Below, one piece after another: positions 10,716-24,097 of a stretch of DNA of 64,000 bases. Every line of letters starts with the position of its first letter. Within the stretch, counting starts at the first letter, position 1. Made by a program: the position numbers and the translations under genes. The stretch comes from Tetrahymena elliotti 4EA. Taxonomy: Eukaryota; Ciliophora; Oligohymenophorea; Hymenostomatida; Tetrahymenidae. The stretch lies in NCBI GenBank assembly GCA_000231825.2, contig JH720339.1, positions 425,890 to 489,889 of the forward strand, in the 5' to 3' direction. Below the pieces are notes generated by a model. It made no database searches. It saw only the letters and a list, made by a program, of their open reading frames with translations, and was not told where the DNA came from.

Positions 10716-13700
10716 ATGAATACAAATTATTACAATTAAAAAGAATAAAACAATCAATTTTACTAAATGTAATAAAATGAATTTAAGGTTAAAACTTTTT
10801 TTGATAAAATTCAAACAACTAATTATGAAGAGAGTGTTTCCAATCTACCAAGTTAACTTATTTAATTCAGTAAGATTGATATTAGATTAGGAGACATACA
10901 CCGATAGTAATGGTTATAATAAGATAAATGTACTTAAAAATCTGTGCAACAAAGCTTAAATTCAATAGACTAAGACTAATATTTTTAATATAAAGATGAT
11001 TTGATATTAAAGAATGAATATTCGTAAGATTAAAATAGTATGGTAAAAAGGATTGAAAAATGTGATAAAGATTTATCTTAGACTTAAGAAGATAAATGTT
11101 TCATTAATGGAGGAGCCATATAAAAAAATTTAGAAAGCTCTTCATCAGTTATTCAAGTAAGATAAGGAAGGAAAACAATCTTTAGGCCTAAAAAAGATGA
11201 TAACCTAATCGACTCTGCATTTAAGAAAAAAAAAACCAAAAAGGTAGATTTACTAAAAAAATAAAAAAATGATTCAGAAAGAGATATTGATAATCAGAAG
11301 GACCTTGCTCTTACTCAAGAAGCAGAAAAATAAACTAAAAAAGATAAAATATGGATAACAAGATTTTTTAATATTTTGCTATTCGTGAATAAGTTTTTAG
11401 TTCGAAACAAACAAAAGCTTTTATTCTTTCATCCGAATTAGCTCTAAAGTCATCAAGCTACTACTATAAATGATGTAGGTAATATTAAAATAGTCGAATC
11501 TATATTTTATCAAATTTTACTTTTTAAGAAATTCATTAAATTTTACTAAAGATTTTATGTAAATAAATTTTATTTAAACATGAATAAACTTCATTCATAA
11601 ATCTTAATGGTGACTTGACTTTTTGGATACAAGAACAAATCATAAAAAATTGACTATATAATATTAAAATTTAGCAAAAAATATTAATATACCCACCTAG
11701 TGATAAATTCTGAAAATAAATCAGAAACACACATGTTTTTATCTTTAAAGAAATCATAATATCTCAGAAAAATGTTTAGTTTTTGATATATTTCATTAAT
11801 TTTTTCATTAAAGACTAACCCTAATGATATGAATTTATATTGAAAAAAATTCCTCATCTTTCTTTTGTTTTATGTTGAAGAGAAAGAAAAAAAGGAGATA
11901 AGTAAAATTAAAAATGTATAGTCAATACAGCCCCTAAAATAGGGTTAATATTTTTGAAAAATTTTCAAAATTATCTTTTAATTATTGAAAAAAGCTTATG
12001 AGTTCACCAGTGAATTTGAAAACAGAAATGTAATGAGGGACAATATTTTTCGTAGTAAATTTAAGATTGTACGTAAAATGAGAATATGGTATTTAATTTT
12101 TAGGAAAAAAACAAAATTGTGTATTACTCCTATTGTGAATTTTTAAAATAAAATGATATCAACTTTAAGAAGAGTTTTAGATCCTATTCCTGTAATATTA
12201 CCTTACCACAATTTTTCATTGCAGTGGGATTTAGTTATATTAATTATGATACTTATAAATGTAATTAAAATTCCTTATGAGCTTGCTTTTAATGCAGGTG
12301 ATATTTCTTTAGGGATGGTTTCTTTAATGAGTAGAATCATTTTTTTTCTAGATTTTTTTATGATGTTTAACACAGCATACTACGAAAATGGGGTTTTAGA
12401 GAAAAAAAGGAGCAAGATTTTCATTCATTTTCTTAAAAACCGTTTAATAATTGAGGGATGTGCTTATATTTGTCTCTGGATGAATCCTTTAGGAATCCGC
12501 TTGCTAAGAATTTTCTTTTTAGTTAAATTTTTATAACTATATGATACCATAGAGAAATTAGCTGAGGCTTTTCAATTATCCTATAAATATAATTTTATTG
12601 TTAACTTAATAGTGCTTTTTATTGAAGTTGTTCTTCTTTGCCATTTGTTTGCTTGCATTTGGTACTCGATTGGTAATTATGAAGTCAAAAATGGGCTGAC
12701 TCCTAACTGGATACAAAAATTTAGTTCTGATGATAATGACTAATATGAGCAATATATAGATTCTATTTATTTTTCAGTAGTTACAGTTGGTACTATAGGA
12801 TTTGGAGATATTGTCCCCTTAAATGCTCTTGAGAAAGGCTGTTTGACAGCTATGTCAATCTTTTCATGTGGAATATTTGCCTATATCCTCAGCAATATAT
12901 AAAATGTGTATAGGGAATATCAAATGAAATAAGAAGGTTATAATAATAAGCTCTCTGAGCTTAATAATTATATGTTTAATAGAGAAGTAAATCCCACTCT
13001 CCAGTAAATGGCTAGAAAATATTTGAAATATGTTCATGATCAAGGTTTTTAATAAGGAGTGATGCCTTGTGAAACACTTAACTCTCTCAGTATCTCTCTA
13101 AGAGAAGAAATCAAAGAAGATATTTTCAAAAAATCAATTGATAATATCAAATTTTTATAGAACTACAGTTCTTAGCTAAGATTTTAGCTTTCTAGAAAAA
13201 TGATAGAGCTTAACTATGGTAAATCTTCATTTTTTTATGAAATTATTTATTTATATTAGAAAGCAATTTAACGAAAATTAAAAAATGAGATTAAATAATC
13301 TAAACTTAGCTAAAGGTTGAAAATTTAAAATAAAAAATTTAGTATATTTAATATTCAAAGTGCTCTTAAGAATTCAAAAATTATTTTGTATTTATTTCTA
13401 TTAAGATTGAAAACAAAAAGTTTAATTATAAAAATCTTTTTATTTTCAAGTACTTTAAAATATAAAAATTATAAATTTTTAATTTAAAAATTCAAGGCCC
13501 TGACGAGTTCATTATGAAAAGTGGCTAATTTTAGGAGCCTTGTTTATACTATATTTTAAAAGGCCAAGTAGATGTATGCTTAGATAAAGGATTTAAATTA
13601 AATTTACAGTAGCAAAATGGTTTAAATACCTCTGTGTTTAACCTTTAATAGCAAAATGATATTGTTGGTTTGTTTGAATTTATAAGCTAGGCCTAATTAT

Positions 13701-14959
13701 GTATGACAAATGCCAGAAGTATTGGTGTTACTACTATTCATATGTTAAGATTAGATGATTTTATTGAAGCTATAAATTAAAATACTTCAGATAAAGAAAT
13801 TTACTATTAATAAAAAGATAGGCTTAATTTGTATTAAAATTATGAATAAATTAAGTTATTTTGTTATTCTTGCAAGAGTAGCCAACATCTCATCAAAGAT
13901 TGTCCAGTATTTTTTTATAAGCCTAACAAATAAAGAATCATAAATTAACATATAAGGGATTAAATTTTAATAAAAAAGAATATCAGAAATAAATAAAATT
14001 CCAGATTTAATTCTCTTGCAATTGTAAATTAACTAAATTAAGATATCTAGTAGTTTTGTGAAGAAAATGAATCTGAAATTGATTCTTTATACTAGTCTTA
14101 GTCAACTCTAAATGATACCCTATAGAATATAGAAGCAAATGATTGCTCCTTACCATAATAAAGTAGCTTATCTCCTTTGAAACCAAAGAGTGAAGTAAAT
14201 CTAAGAATGCTAAAAGAGAGAAATTAATAAAAAGATGATGTATCAAACCATGATGATGATTCTAAAAAAAAAGCTTCAGAAAGAGTTGAAAGGCTAAGTA
14301 AATTAAATATAAGTTAACATGAACTAAGTTTATTTGATTGTAGTAAAATGAATGAAGAATTTAAGTTTGATTCTTAATTAAATTAGCCCTTTATTTAAAG
14401 TGAGTTAAATAATACAGAAAAGCAGACAGAAAAACTTGATAACATTAAAAATAGCGAAAGCCAAATACATAGAAATAGCTACACTTAGTCTGCTTTGATA
14501 CCTAAGAAGAATTCACTTACATAAATTAAATCTAATTAATTTTAGCAAAAGACTTCTTTGACTTTATAGGAAAAAAACTTACATTTAATTAATTAACTAT
14601 AAATAAATGAAGGTTAAATGATGAATAAAGATAAATATAAAAACTAAAAATCTGTAAATACTTAATCCAATTATCTGAAAAAACGCAGTAGCCTCCATTT
14701 TAGTTAAATTCAGAACGTTCTTAATTTATTGACAGGTAATATGTAGAAAAAGGAAAATAATCTTAAAGAAGAAGTTTAGGAAGAACTTATTACAGACACT
14801 ATTAGAACATACAAACATTATATGCCTCACAATAATTCTGTAATAGTTATTAAATAATTAAACAAATTACAAAATAAGAAAAAAGAGAAAGAAAAGCTTA
14901 AATTGCTAGAAATCGTTTCAAACAATCTTTAACATAGAAGTATTTTCTAAAAATTTTGA
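10716..14959 (+). CDS. CNBD-type K+ channel, paralogue 2 (GFGD filter, zinc knuckle)
   Basis: Predicted K+ channel subunit, 1,149 aa, exons 10716-11478, 11995-13218, 13497-14959. Exon 2 is 1,224 nt, the same length as in both neighbours, and holds the C-linker and all membrane segments: S1 WDLVILIMILINVI, S4-like PLGIRLLRIFFLVKF, pore VVTVGTIGFGDIVP with filter residues 520-526, S6 CGIFAYILSNIQNVY. The cytosolic N-terminus is about 120 residues longer than in paralogue 1. Exon 3 carries the CNBD-like fold (GPDEFIMKSGQ, ILKGQVDVCLDKGF). Its phosphate-binding loop reads CMTNARSIG, where cyclic-nucleotide binders have Arg-Thr-Ala, so ligand binding is doubtful. The zinc knuckle is at 13862-13903 (C785). 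A long Q/N/S-rich tail follows, with a final conserved block (QEELITDTIRTYKHYM). Phe in the filter in place of Tyr is tolerated in some K+ channels. Confidence 0.92.
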
Positions 14960-15768
14960 ATTTATCTTTTTTTATTAATAAAAATTATTTCCTGTTTTAA
15001 TTTCCTGTTCAATTTATATTTACTTGAATATGCATAATTTTATTATTTGAGATAATAAATATTAAAATGATTAATTAAGCTAAATTCAAAATATTTTTTG
15101 AAAAGTACCTGTTAAACTAATATTTTTGTGAAGTGCATTTTTTGTATCTGTGAATTAAATAGCATACTGAAAATATTAAAATATGTAAATTTAACTAATT
15201 TCTATGAAAAGAGAAATTAAAATAAATAAATATTGAATATGTTCAAGTTTTTAATTAATAATTTTAAGTATATTTTTGAAAAGTAGAGTTAAATTTATTG
15301 TAGTGAATCAATATCACATTGAGTAAATTATAGTGTTAAATAGGGCTAATTTTTAAAAATTTCTTTGAAAAAGAAAATTAAAATACAATCTAGATTTGAT
15401 TATGCTCAATTTTAGAATACTGATTAATCGATTAATCATTTTAAAAATATTTTATATATATAAATAAAGGTTTAATCTACTCTGTTATTATCAAGTATTA
15501 AATAATGGCTATTTTTTCAAAACAAGTCCTATTGAATAATATAATTAAAAGCTTATGCTTTATAAAAAATTATATTCAACATCTTAAAATTCCTATTCCA
15601 AATAAATTAGTAATACATTTCTTTTTCAAAAAACAGAAATTTAAATAGCTTGTATATTAAGTAATAGTCAAAATTTTAATTAATTAAGAAATTAGAACAA
15701 AGTAAATTCTACTTAAATTGATACACACTTCTATTTATTTATAAAAGTACGTTTACATGTTAAAATAA
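14960..15768. other. Spacer between channel paralogues 2 and 3
   Basis: About 800 bp of AT-rich DNA. Runs of TTAA/TAAT are abundant; no coding frame, RNA gene or inverted repeat of note was recognised. Confidence 0.5.
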
Positions 15769-18700
15769 ATGGAGAAAGAAGTAGAATTCTCATCAAACTA
15801 AAAAATCATTTTTGCAGAAAACAATTTTGAAAAATTAGAATCAAATTAAGTAAATATTGTTAGTTATTTGATAAAAAAGCTAATATTTTTAACTATTGAA
15901 CAGTTTAATAACTTTGATATCAGATTTGGAGATGTAAAAAGATAGTAGTGGTTAATTCAAGATAACTCTCACCATAAAACTTACAGTCAATCAAATATTT
16001 CAATAGATGAAATGGATGAAAATTTATGTAAGTTAAGGAATTTCCCCAACTATAATTTATAATCACCAGATCATATTAGATGCAAGAAAAATTCTGATTT
16101 TTTTGGAAACAAATTACCTTTAAAGTTAGAAACAACTATCAGTTAAGTAGATAGTTTTTCAATTTAGTAAAAATCTTTAGATGTTACATCAATCAATAGC
16201 CAAATAAAAAGAGGGAGGAATACTATGTACAAGCCATAAAAAGAGGATTCTGCAAATGAAATTTAACAAAAAAGATAAAAAGCAAAGAAAACTGATGAAA
16301 TGAAGAGAACCTCATAAAACAAAGCAGATATTCAAAATGATTCAGAATATCCAGATAAACAATTTATTAGTAAAGAAAAAGTGAACAAGGATAGAATTTG
16401 GACCACTAGATTTTTTCATATTCTCCTTTTTGTTAACAAGTTCTTATTTAGAAATAAAAAAAAGTTAATCTACTTTAAACCAAATCAGCTTCAAAATAAT
16501 TAAATAAATGCAATCAACGATATATGTAAATTACTTTAAAGTTTTATAATTACTCAGTTTTTTATTCATATTTATTTCATTTAATTTTCAAAAATATTTT
16601 ATTTATTTTGTTTAATCTTAACATAATAATATTAATAGCATACTAGCCAAATTAAGATTAAGAAAATAGAAAGACTGTTAAAGATAATATTGTCAGAAGC
16701 AAATTTAAATTCATCAGAAGAATTAGAATTTTATATTTAATTTTTAGAAAAAAGATTAAAATATGCATTATTCCTTTTGCAAATTTAAAAAATTAAATTT
16801 TATACACTTTAAGAAAAGTACTTGACCCTATTCCTGTTATTCTACCTTTCTAAAATATTTCATGGGGATGGGATTTGATTGTTATGATATTCATTTTAAT
16901 TAACTGTATTAAAATTCCTTTTGAGCTTTCATTTGACAATTAGGTTATTTCTATCGATTATTTCACTTAGGTTAGTAGATTTATTTTCTTTTTTGAATTC
17001 TTTATGATGTTCAACACAGCTTATTATGAAAATGGAGTATTAGAAAAATAAAGAAGCAAAATATTTTTTCACATTATTAAAAATAGATTAATATTTGAAG
17101 TGTTTGCCTATCTTTGCTTATGGTTAAATCCTTTTAGAATTCCTTTATTTAGAGTCTTTTTTCTATTTAAATTCTTCTAATTTTATGAAATTATTGAGAA
17201 ACTTGCTGAAACATTTTAGTTGTCATATAAATACAATTTTATAGTCAATCTAGTTGCCCTTTTTGTAGAAGTTGTCTTTTTATGCCATTTATTTGCTTGT
17301 ATTTGGCACTCTATTGGAGATTACTAAGTTAAGTTAGGCTAATATCCTAACTGGATTTCTAAATATAACACTGACAATAGTAGCGAATTTGAATAGTATA
17401 TCAATTCTATTTACTTTTCTGTTATAACAATTGGAACTATAGGGTTTGGAGATGTAGTACCTGTGAGTACTTTAGAAAAAAGCTGCTTGACTTGTATGGC
17501 AGTCTTTTCATGTGGAATATTTGCATATATTCTAAGTAATATTTAGAATGTGTATAGAGAATTTCAAATGAAGTAGGAAGGTTACCTTAGCAAGTTGTCT
17601 GAACTTAATAGTTACATGTTTAATAGAGAAGTAAATCCAACTCTCCAGTAAATGGCCAGAAAATATTTAAAGTATGTACATGATTAAGGTTTCTAATAAG
17701 GTGTAAAACCATGTGACACATTAAATTCTCTAAGTATCTCACTAAGAGAAGAGATTAAAGAAGATATTTTTAAAAAATCAATTAAAAGCATACCATACCT
17801 CTAATGCTTTAGTTAATAACTTAGATCTTAATTGTCAAGAAAAATGATTGAACTTAACTATGGTAAAAATACAATTCTTTTTTATCGTAAAAAAAAATTT
17901 GATCATGAAATGAATAAATTCAAATTTTAAATTTAAAAGAATTCACTCTTTTTTCCCTTTAAAAATTTAATTGACATTTTAAAAGGTATTTATTTTACAA
18001 TATTCTTCTTTAATGAAATATTTTTATTCAGAAATATCATTTACTTTCAAATTAATAATTTAATTTTTGTTTTTATTTACACTTAAAATAATTATTCAAT
18101 TTTAATTTAAATTAATTTAAGATTATGAATTACTTTTTTAATTCTAATAAAATTTTTAATTTTCTATCAAATATTTGTTTAGAATATTTCTATATTTAGA
18201 ATACATCTATCTATGCTGATTTTATATTTGGGAATTATTGAAGGATTATATTTGCATTCTATTTTAAAATACTCATTCAATTTCATTTAAAAAATATTTT
18301 TTAATTTATTCTTTTGAATATTATCCACAAAGATTTATTAATATTATAGATTTACTATTTTTTACTTAATTAGTTAATTTTTATTAAATTATTCATTTAA
18401 TTTTTTTAGGATAAAATTTTCTTTTTTATTATCCTCGTAAATAATTTAAAATAATTTTTTAAAGTTTTAAATGGAAGTTAATTTTTTTATTTAAATAAAT
18501 TTTAGGCCCTGATGAATTTATAATGAAGAGTGGTGAGAATTAAGGGCCAAGACTCTACTACATTTTAAAAGGATAAGTGGAAGTAGGTTTAGATAAAGGA
18601 TTTAAATTTGGCTGTTAGCTCATTAATAATTTAGAAAAAAATAAACCATTTAGCATTTATAAGCAGAATGATTTACTAGGGTTGTATGAATTTATTTCTT

Positions 18701-20004
18701 AATCTTAAATGTGCATGACAAATGCTAAAAGTATTGGAGTAACCACTGTTCATATTTTAGACTTGTAGGATTTTTTGGATATTATTAATTAAAACGGAAC
18801 AGATAAAGAAATTTATAGTTAGTAAAAAGACATGACCAACTTATATAAACATTTAGAATACACAAACCTCTTTTGTTATTCATGTAAAAGTAGTTAGCAT
18901 TTAATAAAAGATTGCCCTATTTTTTTCTATAAACCTAACAAATTAAGAGTTATAAATAGATTTAACAAGGAATAAGAATAATCAAGGAAAGAATTAAGAA
19001 AATAATCTAATAATAGATACAATTCTTTAGCAATAATGAAAGAAATAGGAAAAGATATTCAAGATTTTTGCTACGAAAATGAAACATTTGTTGATACGAT
19101 GTTTTAATCACTATCAGATATCGATTATGAGAAAGATGACGAAGATGAAGATGATAATTAACCTAAAAAAAAAGAAAGATCTTAAATTTAGATAGGGTCA
19201 TAGCCTAGTTTTCTATCTCCAGTTAAAGGAGAACTTAATTCAAAATTTTTTAATAAAACATAACTAATTAAAAAAGAATCTTCCTAAATTGAAGATGAAT
19301 TAATACCTTCCTCAAATTAACTAAAAGATAAAATTGAGTAGTTAAATCAAATAAATTTATTTGATATGAATGGTAAATTTGAAAATCGTGATAAAGACGC
19401 AGAGTTAGATTATCGGTAGTAATAAAATTAATTAGAAGGTAGTAATAATATTGTTAAAATAAATAGTAATATACATCCAAATAGAGTAAATAAAAATGTA
19501 ATGTTCAAAGCTTCAAAAAATAAAACTGATTTGATAGAAACAAACCAATAAAATGTTTCAAAAGTAAATCAAAGATCATCTGTGCCTAATATATTTGAAA
19601 AATAATTTGTTACTTAAAATCAGAAAGAAGAAAAAGAAGTTAAGATTTAAAGTAGAGTTTAAATTAGCAGCAGAAAATTAGATTCCGAACAATCATTAAA
19701 AACCTTAAATAAATCTCTTAGACGCTAAACTATTCGTTTGAGTTAAATCGAAAATGTATTAAATTAGTTTACTAAGTAAATTAATTAAAAAGATATTGGC
19801 AAATAAGATGAAGGTTTGGAGGAAACTTTAGCTGACACATTACGAATATATAGTCATTATATGACTCACACGAATGTAGGAGTAATTGTTTAGAAATTTA
19901 ATGAATATTAGCAGAAAAAAATTTATATAAAGAATCTAAAACATTTTGAAGCAGCATCTATTATTGCTAGTAAAAAAAATAGAAGTATTTTAGTTAAAAA
20001 TTGA
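15769..20004 (+). CDS. CNBD-type K+ channel, paralogue 3 (GFGD filter, zinc knuckle)
   Basis: Predicted K+ channel subunit, 1,159 aa, exons 15769-16525, 16639-17862, 18506-20004. Same exon plan as its two upstream paralogues, with exon 2 again 1,224 nt. Intron 1 is short here (113 nt), while intron 2 has grown to 643 nt. The N-terminal block DIRFGDVKRQQW matches DIRLGDIHRQQW of paralogue 2. The pore reads VITIGTIGFGDVVP with filter residues 518-524. The CNBD-like region is GPDEFIMKSGENQGP with loop MCMTNAKSIG, again lacking the usual Arg. The zinc knuckle lies at 18874-18915 (C784-x2-C-x4-H-x4-C). The tail is acidic in the middle (KDDEDEDDNQ) and ends with the family's conserved TLADTLRIYSHYM block. 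Probably co-assembles with or replaces its paralogues; this is inference. Confidence 0.92.
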
Positions 20005-20902
20005 TTAAAAAAAGCAAAAAGTACCCATCAGTTAAATAAAATTTAAAAAAATTCTATGATAATTTAAAATTAAGAAATCAATTTGATATTAGTTAAATTT
20101 ATTTTTTAAAATACTTTCAAAGAGTCAAATCAAACTTAGTTAGCCTAAAATATTATCAAATTACTTTATCACTGATTGTAAATAATTAAATTTTCCAGAT
20201 ATTTTTAATTTATTTTAAGTTCATTGCTATTTTTCTCTAAATAATTTGAGAAATTTTTTCAACAAAAAACATATGAAATCATTACTATTTATTCATTAAA
20301 TAAGTTTTTTTTTATTAAAATTAAGAAGTTGGTAGTATTAGTAGGGTTGATATGTTAAAATATTCCAATTAAAATTTAGTTAAGCAATAATTAATTAAAT
20401 GGTGTATGATTTATTGTAAATAATTAAATTAGTTTAACTTAAATTCTATTATTTATTCTCTAAATTATTTTATTTAATTTCAAAAATAAATTCCAACAAT
20501 AAATTATTAATATTCATTTTTACAAATTTTTAATATTTTTATAAATATTTGGGTGATTAGTTACTATTGAATCAGGGTCTTTTTCAAATGAAGTAGAAAT
20601 GATGGAAAATAATAGTTATATATTTTTTATTTTTAAAATATCTTTTAAACATTTTAATTATGAGGATGGCCATTTTTTAGAAAAAGTTAAAAACTGTTTA
20701 GATAGGTTGGTTAACTTTTTAATCAATCATAGTTATTGTATATTCATTTTTTATGTGAATCCACTGATATTTTTAACTGAAATACAATTAAATAATTTAA
20801 ATTACAATTTCAAATGGTATATTGGATGTGTATATACTTAATTCAAATCTTTTTTTATTTGATCAAAAATTAAATAAAAAGTTAATATAAAAAATTTAAG
20901 TT
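20005..20902. other. Intergenic, weak degenerate repeat
   Basis: AT-rich spacer. Two blocks about 230 bp apart share the string TGTAAATAATTAAATT and similar surroundings (near 20175 and 20415), suggesting an old local duplication. An open frame at 20599-20871 has Phe/Ile/Asn-heavy composition and no family resemblance, and was not accepted as a gene. Confidence 0.4.
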
Positions 20903-23595
20903 ATGTCTGAGGAAGAACAGTCCGTTTTTAGTAAACTCTTAGCAAAAGATAAGCTTATTGAAGAACTTAGAACTTAAGTAAAGATTTTGTAAGATGAAAA
21001 GACTTCTTTAGAGTATATGCTTATGAAGTCCTCTGAGTAAATCAGAAAAATATAAGATGAAAATGATACTTAAGCTAGTAATAGAAGTGAGATTAATAGA
21101 GAATAAGAAAGGCTGAATGCAGATATAGAGCTTCTAAAAAAATAGGTTTAACTTGAAAAAATGAATACATAAAATTACGAAAGCTTGATAAATGGTTATG
21201 CTTAGGAATTATAGAAAAAAAATGAATACATCTTAAAATTGTCAGGATCTGTTAATAATGCTTTTAGTGTTATTAGAATATATTAAAATGTAGAGAAGGA
21301 AAAAAATGAACTGGAGGAATCTCTCAAGAAATAAAAAAAGAAACTAAAAAATCAAAAGAAAGAAAGTGAAAAATTATAATAAAAGCTAGGAGAATACTGT
21401 AATTATTATTTACAATTTATTCTGTTTTCAGAAGATTTATTTTAGGATTCATTTTTTTGGTTTGGATTGACATTATTTAATAATATTCTTTATATTGACT
21501 AAAAGTTAATGCCAAATAGGATCACCAAGGGGATTATGATGCAGTAGAGAAAGTGGGATAATTGATCTAGAATTTATAGGAATTAAAAAAGGAAAAATAA
21601 ACTTTATTAGATTAAATAGATTTTTGCAATTGTGAAAGCTTAAAATTAAAGAAAGAGTGTGAAGAATAAAAGAATATTGCAGTAGCTCTTAATAAAAAAA
21701 TATCATATCTAAAAATAGAGAACTTAAGTTTTAAAAATAAACTTGAACATGCAAATAATGATTTAAGGTAGCTGAACTCTTTTTATTCATAGGAAAAATA
21801 GACTACTTTAAAAGGTGGCTAAATTAATACTAGTTTTAATCAGAGAGCTAAGTCTTTAGATAATAGCTTTAACAATTACAATTTAATCTAAAAATATAAA
21901 ACAGAAGAATCTGACTGCAATTAAAGACAAGGGTTTGAATCCAATTACTTTTCTTAAGGAAACATAATTAAAACAAGAAATATTTCTTGCTCACCAACTC
22001 CTTCTGATCACAACAATAACCCTTAAAATAGTAATTATTTGACAATAAAGAATATTAGGGAACTTTATCAGAATAAACAATAGAATTTAATGAACTAAGC
22101 AGCAGAGCTTTTTTCAACTGAAAAACTGAAATATGTGAATAAAAAAGCATGCCTTAATTAATCTAATTCACAAAATATTCTTAGTTTATAGTAGGAATCT
22201 TTAGGAAATCTACCAAGATAAAAATCAAATTCATAAACATTAAATAATTCTTTTAGTTAATCAAAATAATTTTATACTTCTAAGGATGCAAGAGATAATT
22301 CAAACTAAATTTAGATCAATTTGAATAATCAAGAATTTAATGATAATTTTGCAGAAAATAATTAGAATTTAAATGGAAAAAATTCATAAGATGTAGTAAA
22401 GCAAATTCTTTTGAAAATAGAAGAATTAATTTTAAAAGAGAAAGTAGACAAAAACTAATTTAAGAATGAAGTAGAATCTATCATTGAACTAGAATTAGCT
22501 CAAGATGATAAAATTTTGTTAAATTAAATTAATTAAATTATTAAAAATACTACAGATTTGTAGGTTTGGGATAGTTTTAGTGTTGCTTTATTAGTTTAAA
22601 AGTTAGCAAGTTTAATATAAATTATATTAGCAAAACTGAATAAAGCTATCAAATAAAACATATAGTTATAGTATGTGATCGAAAGTAATGTACAAACTCA
22701 TCCTAATAATGATGCTTCATTTGTTGAAAAAGACATGCTTTCTGGATTTTCTTAAATCATAGAGTAAGTAGGAGGTGCTAAAGAGGAGGAACTTTCACAA
22801 GAATAAAAATCAAGAAAAATATAACTAAGCTTGAATACAAATCATATATCAATAATTAAAGAATTAGAAGAGCCTTAAACTAATAGTAAATTAACAGATG
22901 AAACTATTTTGATTGATAAGCTTGGGAAAGATTAAGATGCTTCAAAGTATAACAACAAAACTATTTAATAGGATGACATAAAGCATTTATTGACTGAATT
23001 ATAAGAGCTCAACTAGTCAACTGATTACAATTAATATGTTTAATTCTTTATAAATAGAAAAAGAAGTTAAAGTAAATAGAAGCCTTAAATAGTTAAATAA
23101 AATGAATAAAATAACCTGAAATAAGAGAATTAAATTAAACAAAATTAAATAATAATCAAAAAAAGTGAACAAATAATTTAAACTGATCCATTTGTTTGCC
23201 AGTGTAGTTAAAATTAATATTAAAGTAAACATGATAACTTAAAAGAAATTGATGAAGAAAGTTATGTAAATAAATTAAAAAAGTAAATGCAGTTATAATT
23301 TTCTAAAAAAGTGAAAGATCTCGAGCAAGTATTGCTCTTGATAAAAAGTTTTTTAAATGATGAAAAAGAAAATATGTGTAGCAATACTAAAAATAATTTA
23401 AATGGTTAAGAATGTGTAATAAATAGCCAAATGTAGGAAAGACTTTAAAAAATATATTAAAGTAACCCAAACCTAAAACCATTTATTTAAAATTTTATTG
23501 AAAAAATAAGTAATCTCAAAGAAATAAACTAATAATTATAATTAGAAATTAAAAAATATTAACTAAGTAACAAGCACATCAAACAAATAAGATGA
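20903..23595 (+). CDS. Coiled-coil protein of unknown function
   Basis: Not recognised as a named family. Two exons (20903-21398, 21506-23595) give 861 aa. The N-terminal 170 residues are strongly heptad-like (KLLAKDKLIEELRTQVKILQ, then EINREQERLNADIELLKKQV), indicating a coiled coil. The middle is Ser/Asn/Gln-rich with short helical blocks. The last 150 residues return to coiled coil (KKQMQLQFSKKVKDLEQVLL). There is no signal peptide or membrane segment, so a cytosolic or cytoskeletal scaffold is the most one can say. The 107-nt intron interrupts the first coiled coil and restores the phase exactly. It lies between the channel cluster and the pseudokinase gene, all on the same strand. Confidence 0.85.
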
Positions 23596-24097
23596 AATTA
23601 CTTTAAAGAAGCAAATTTTCATCTAAAATAGAAATATGCATAAATAAATAGCTTTTTTTTGATAATTAACTAATTAACTATTTTTGTTTTATACTCATAA
23701 ATTATATAAATGTGTTTTATTTACACAATAAGATGTACAAGTAATTTTTATTTATATTCAATAATCATATTTTTGATTGATATTTATTTAATCTTAATGA
23801 AATATCATATTTTGCGGAATTTTATTTAATAAATTCAAAAGATATTTCACTAGTGAATCAATGTGTTTTATTTGTGTTTTTGTTTAGGAATTTATGTGAC
23901 TGAATTTAAAAATTGAAAATTTAAAAAAGTGATTAATTATTATTTAGATTTTCAAAGTAATCAAAAATAAATCAATACCGATTTTCTGATAATTCAATAT
24001 TTAATCAAAAATAAGTATAGGCCTACAAAATTTATAAAGTATTAAAGGACAGTAGATTACTCAAAAAGATATATAGGGCTAATTAAATAAATAGGAA
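23596..24097. other. Intergenic, 5' flank of giant EF-hand gene
   Basis: About 500 bp of AT-rich DNA. No coding frame or RNA gene recognised. Confidence 0.5.

Noticed and set aside
14007..14246. Minus-strand open frame inside the second channel's third exon
   Set aside because: Antisense shadow of a Q/N-rich coding stretch; the plus-strand frame is conserved in two paralogues.
20599..20871. Open frame starting MMENNSYIFFIFK in the spacer after the third channel
   Set aside because: Phe/Ile/Asn-dominated translation typical of AT-rich noncoding DNA, no domain, no neighbouring exon in phase.
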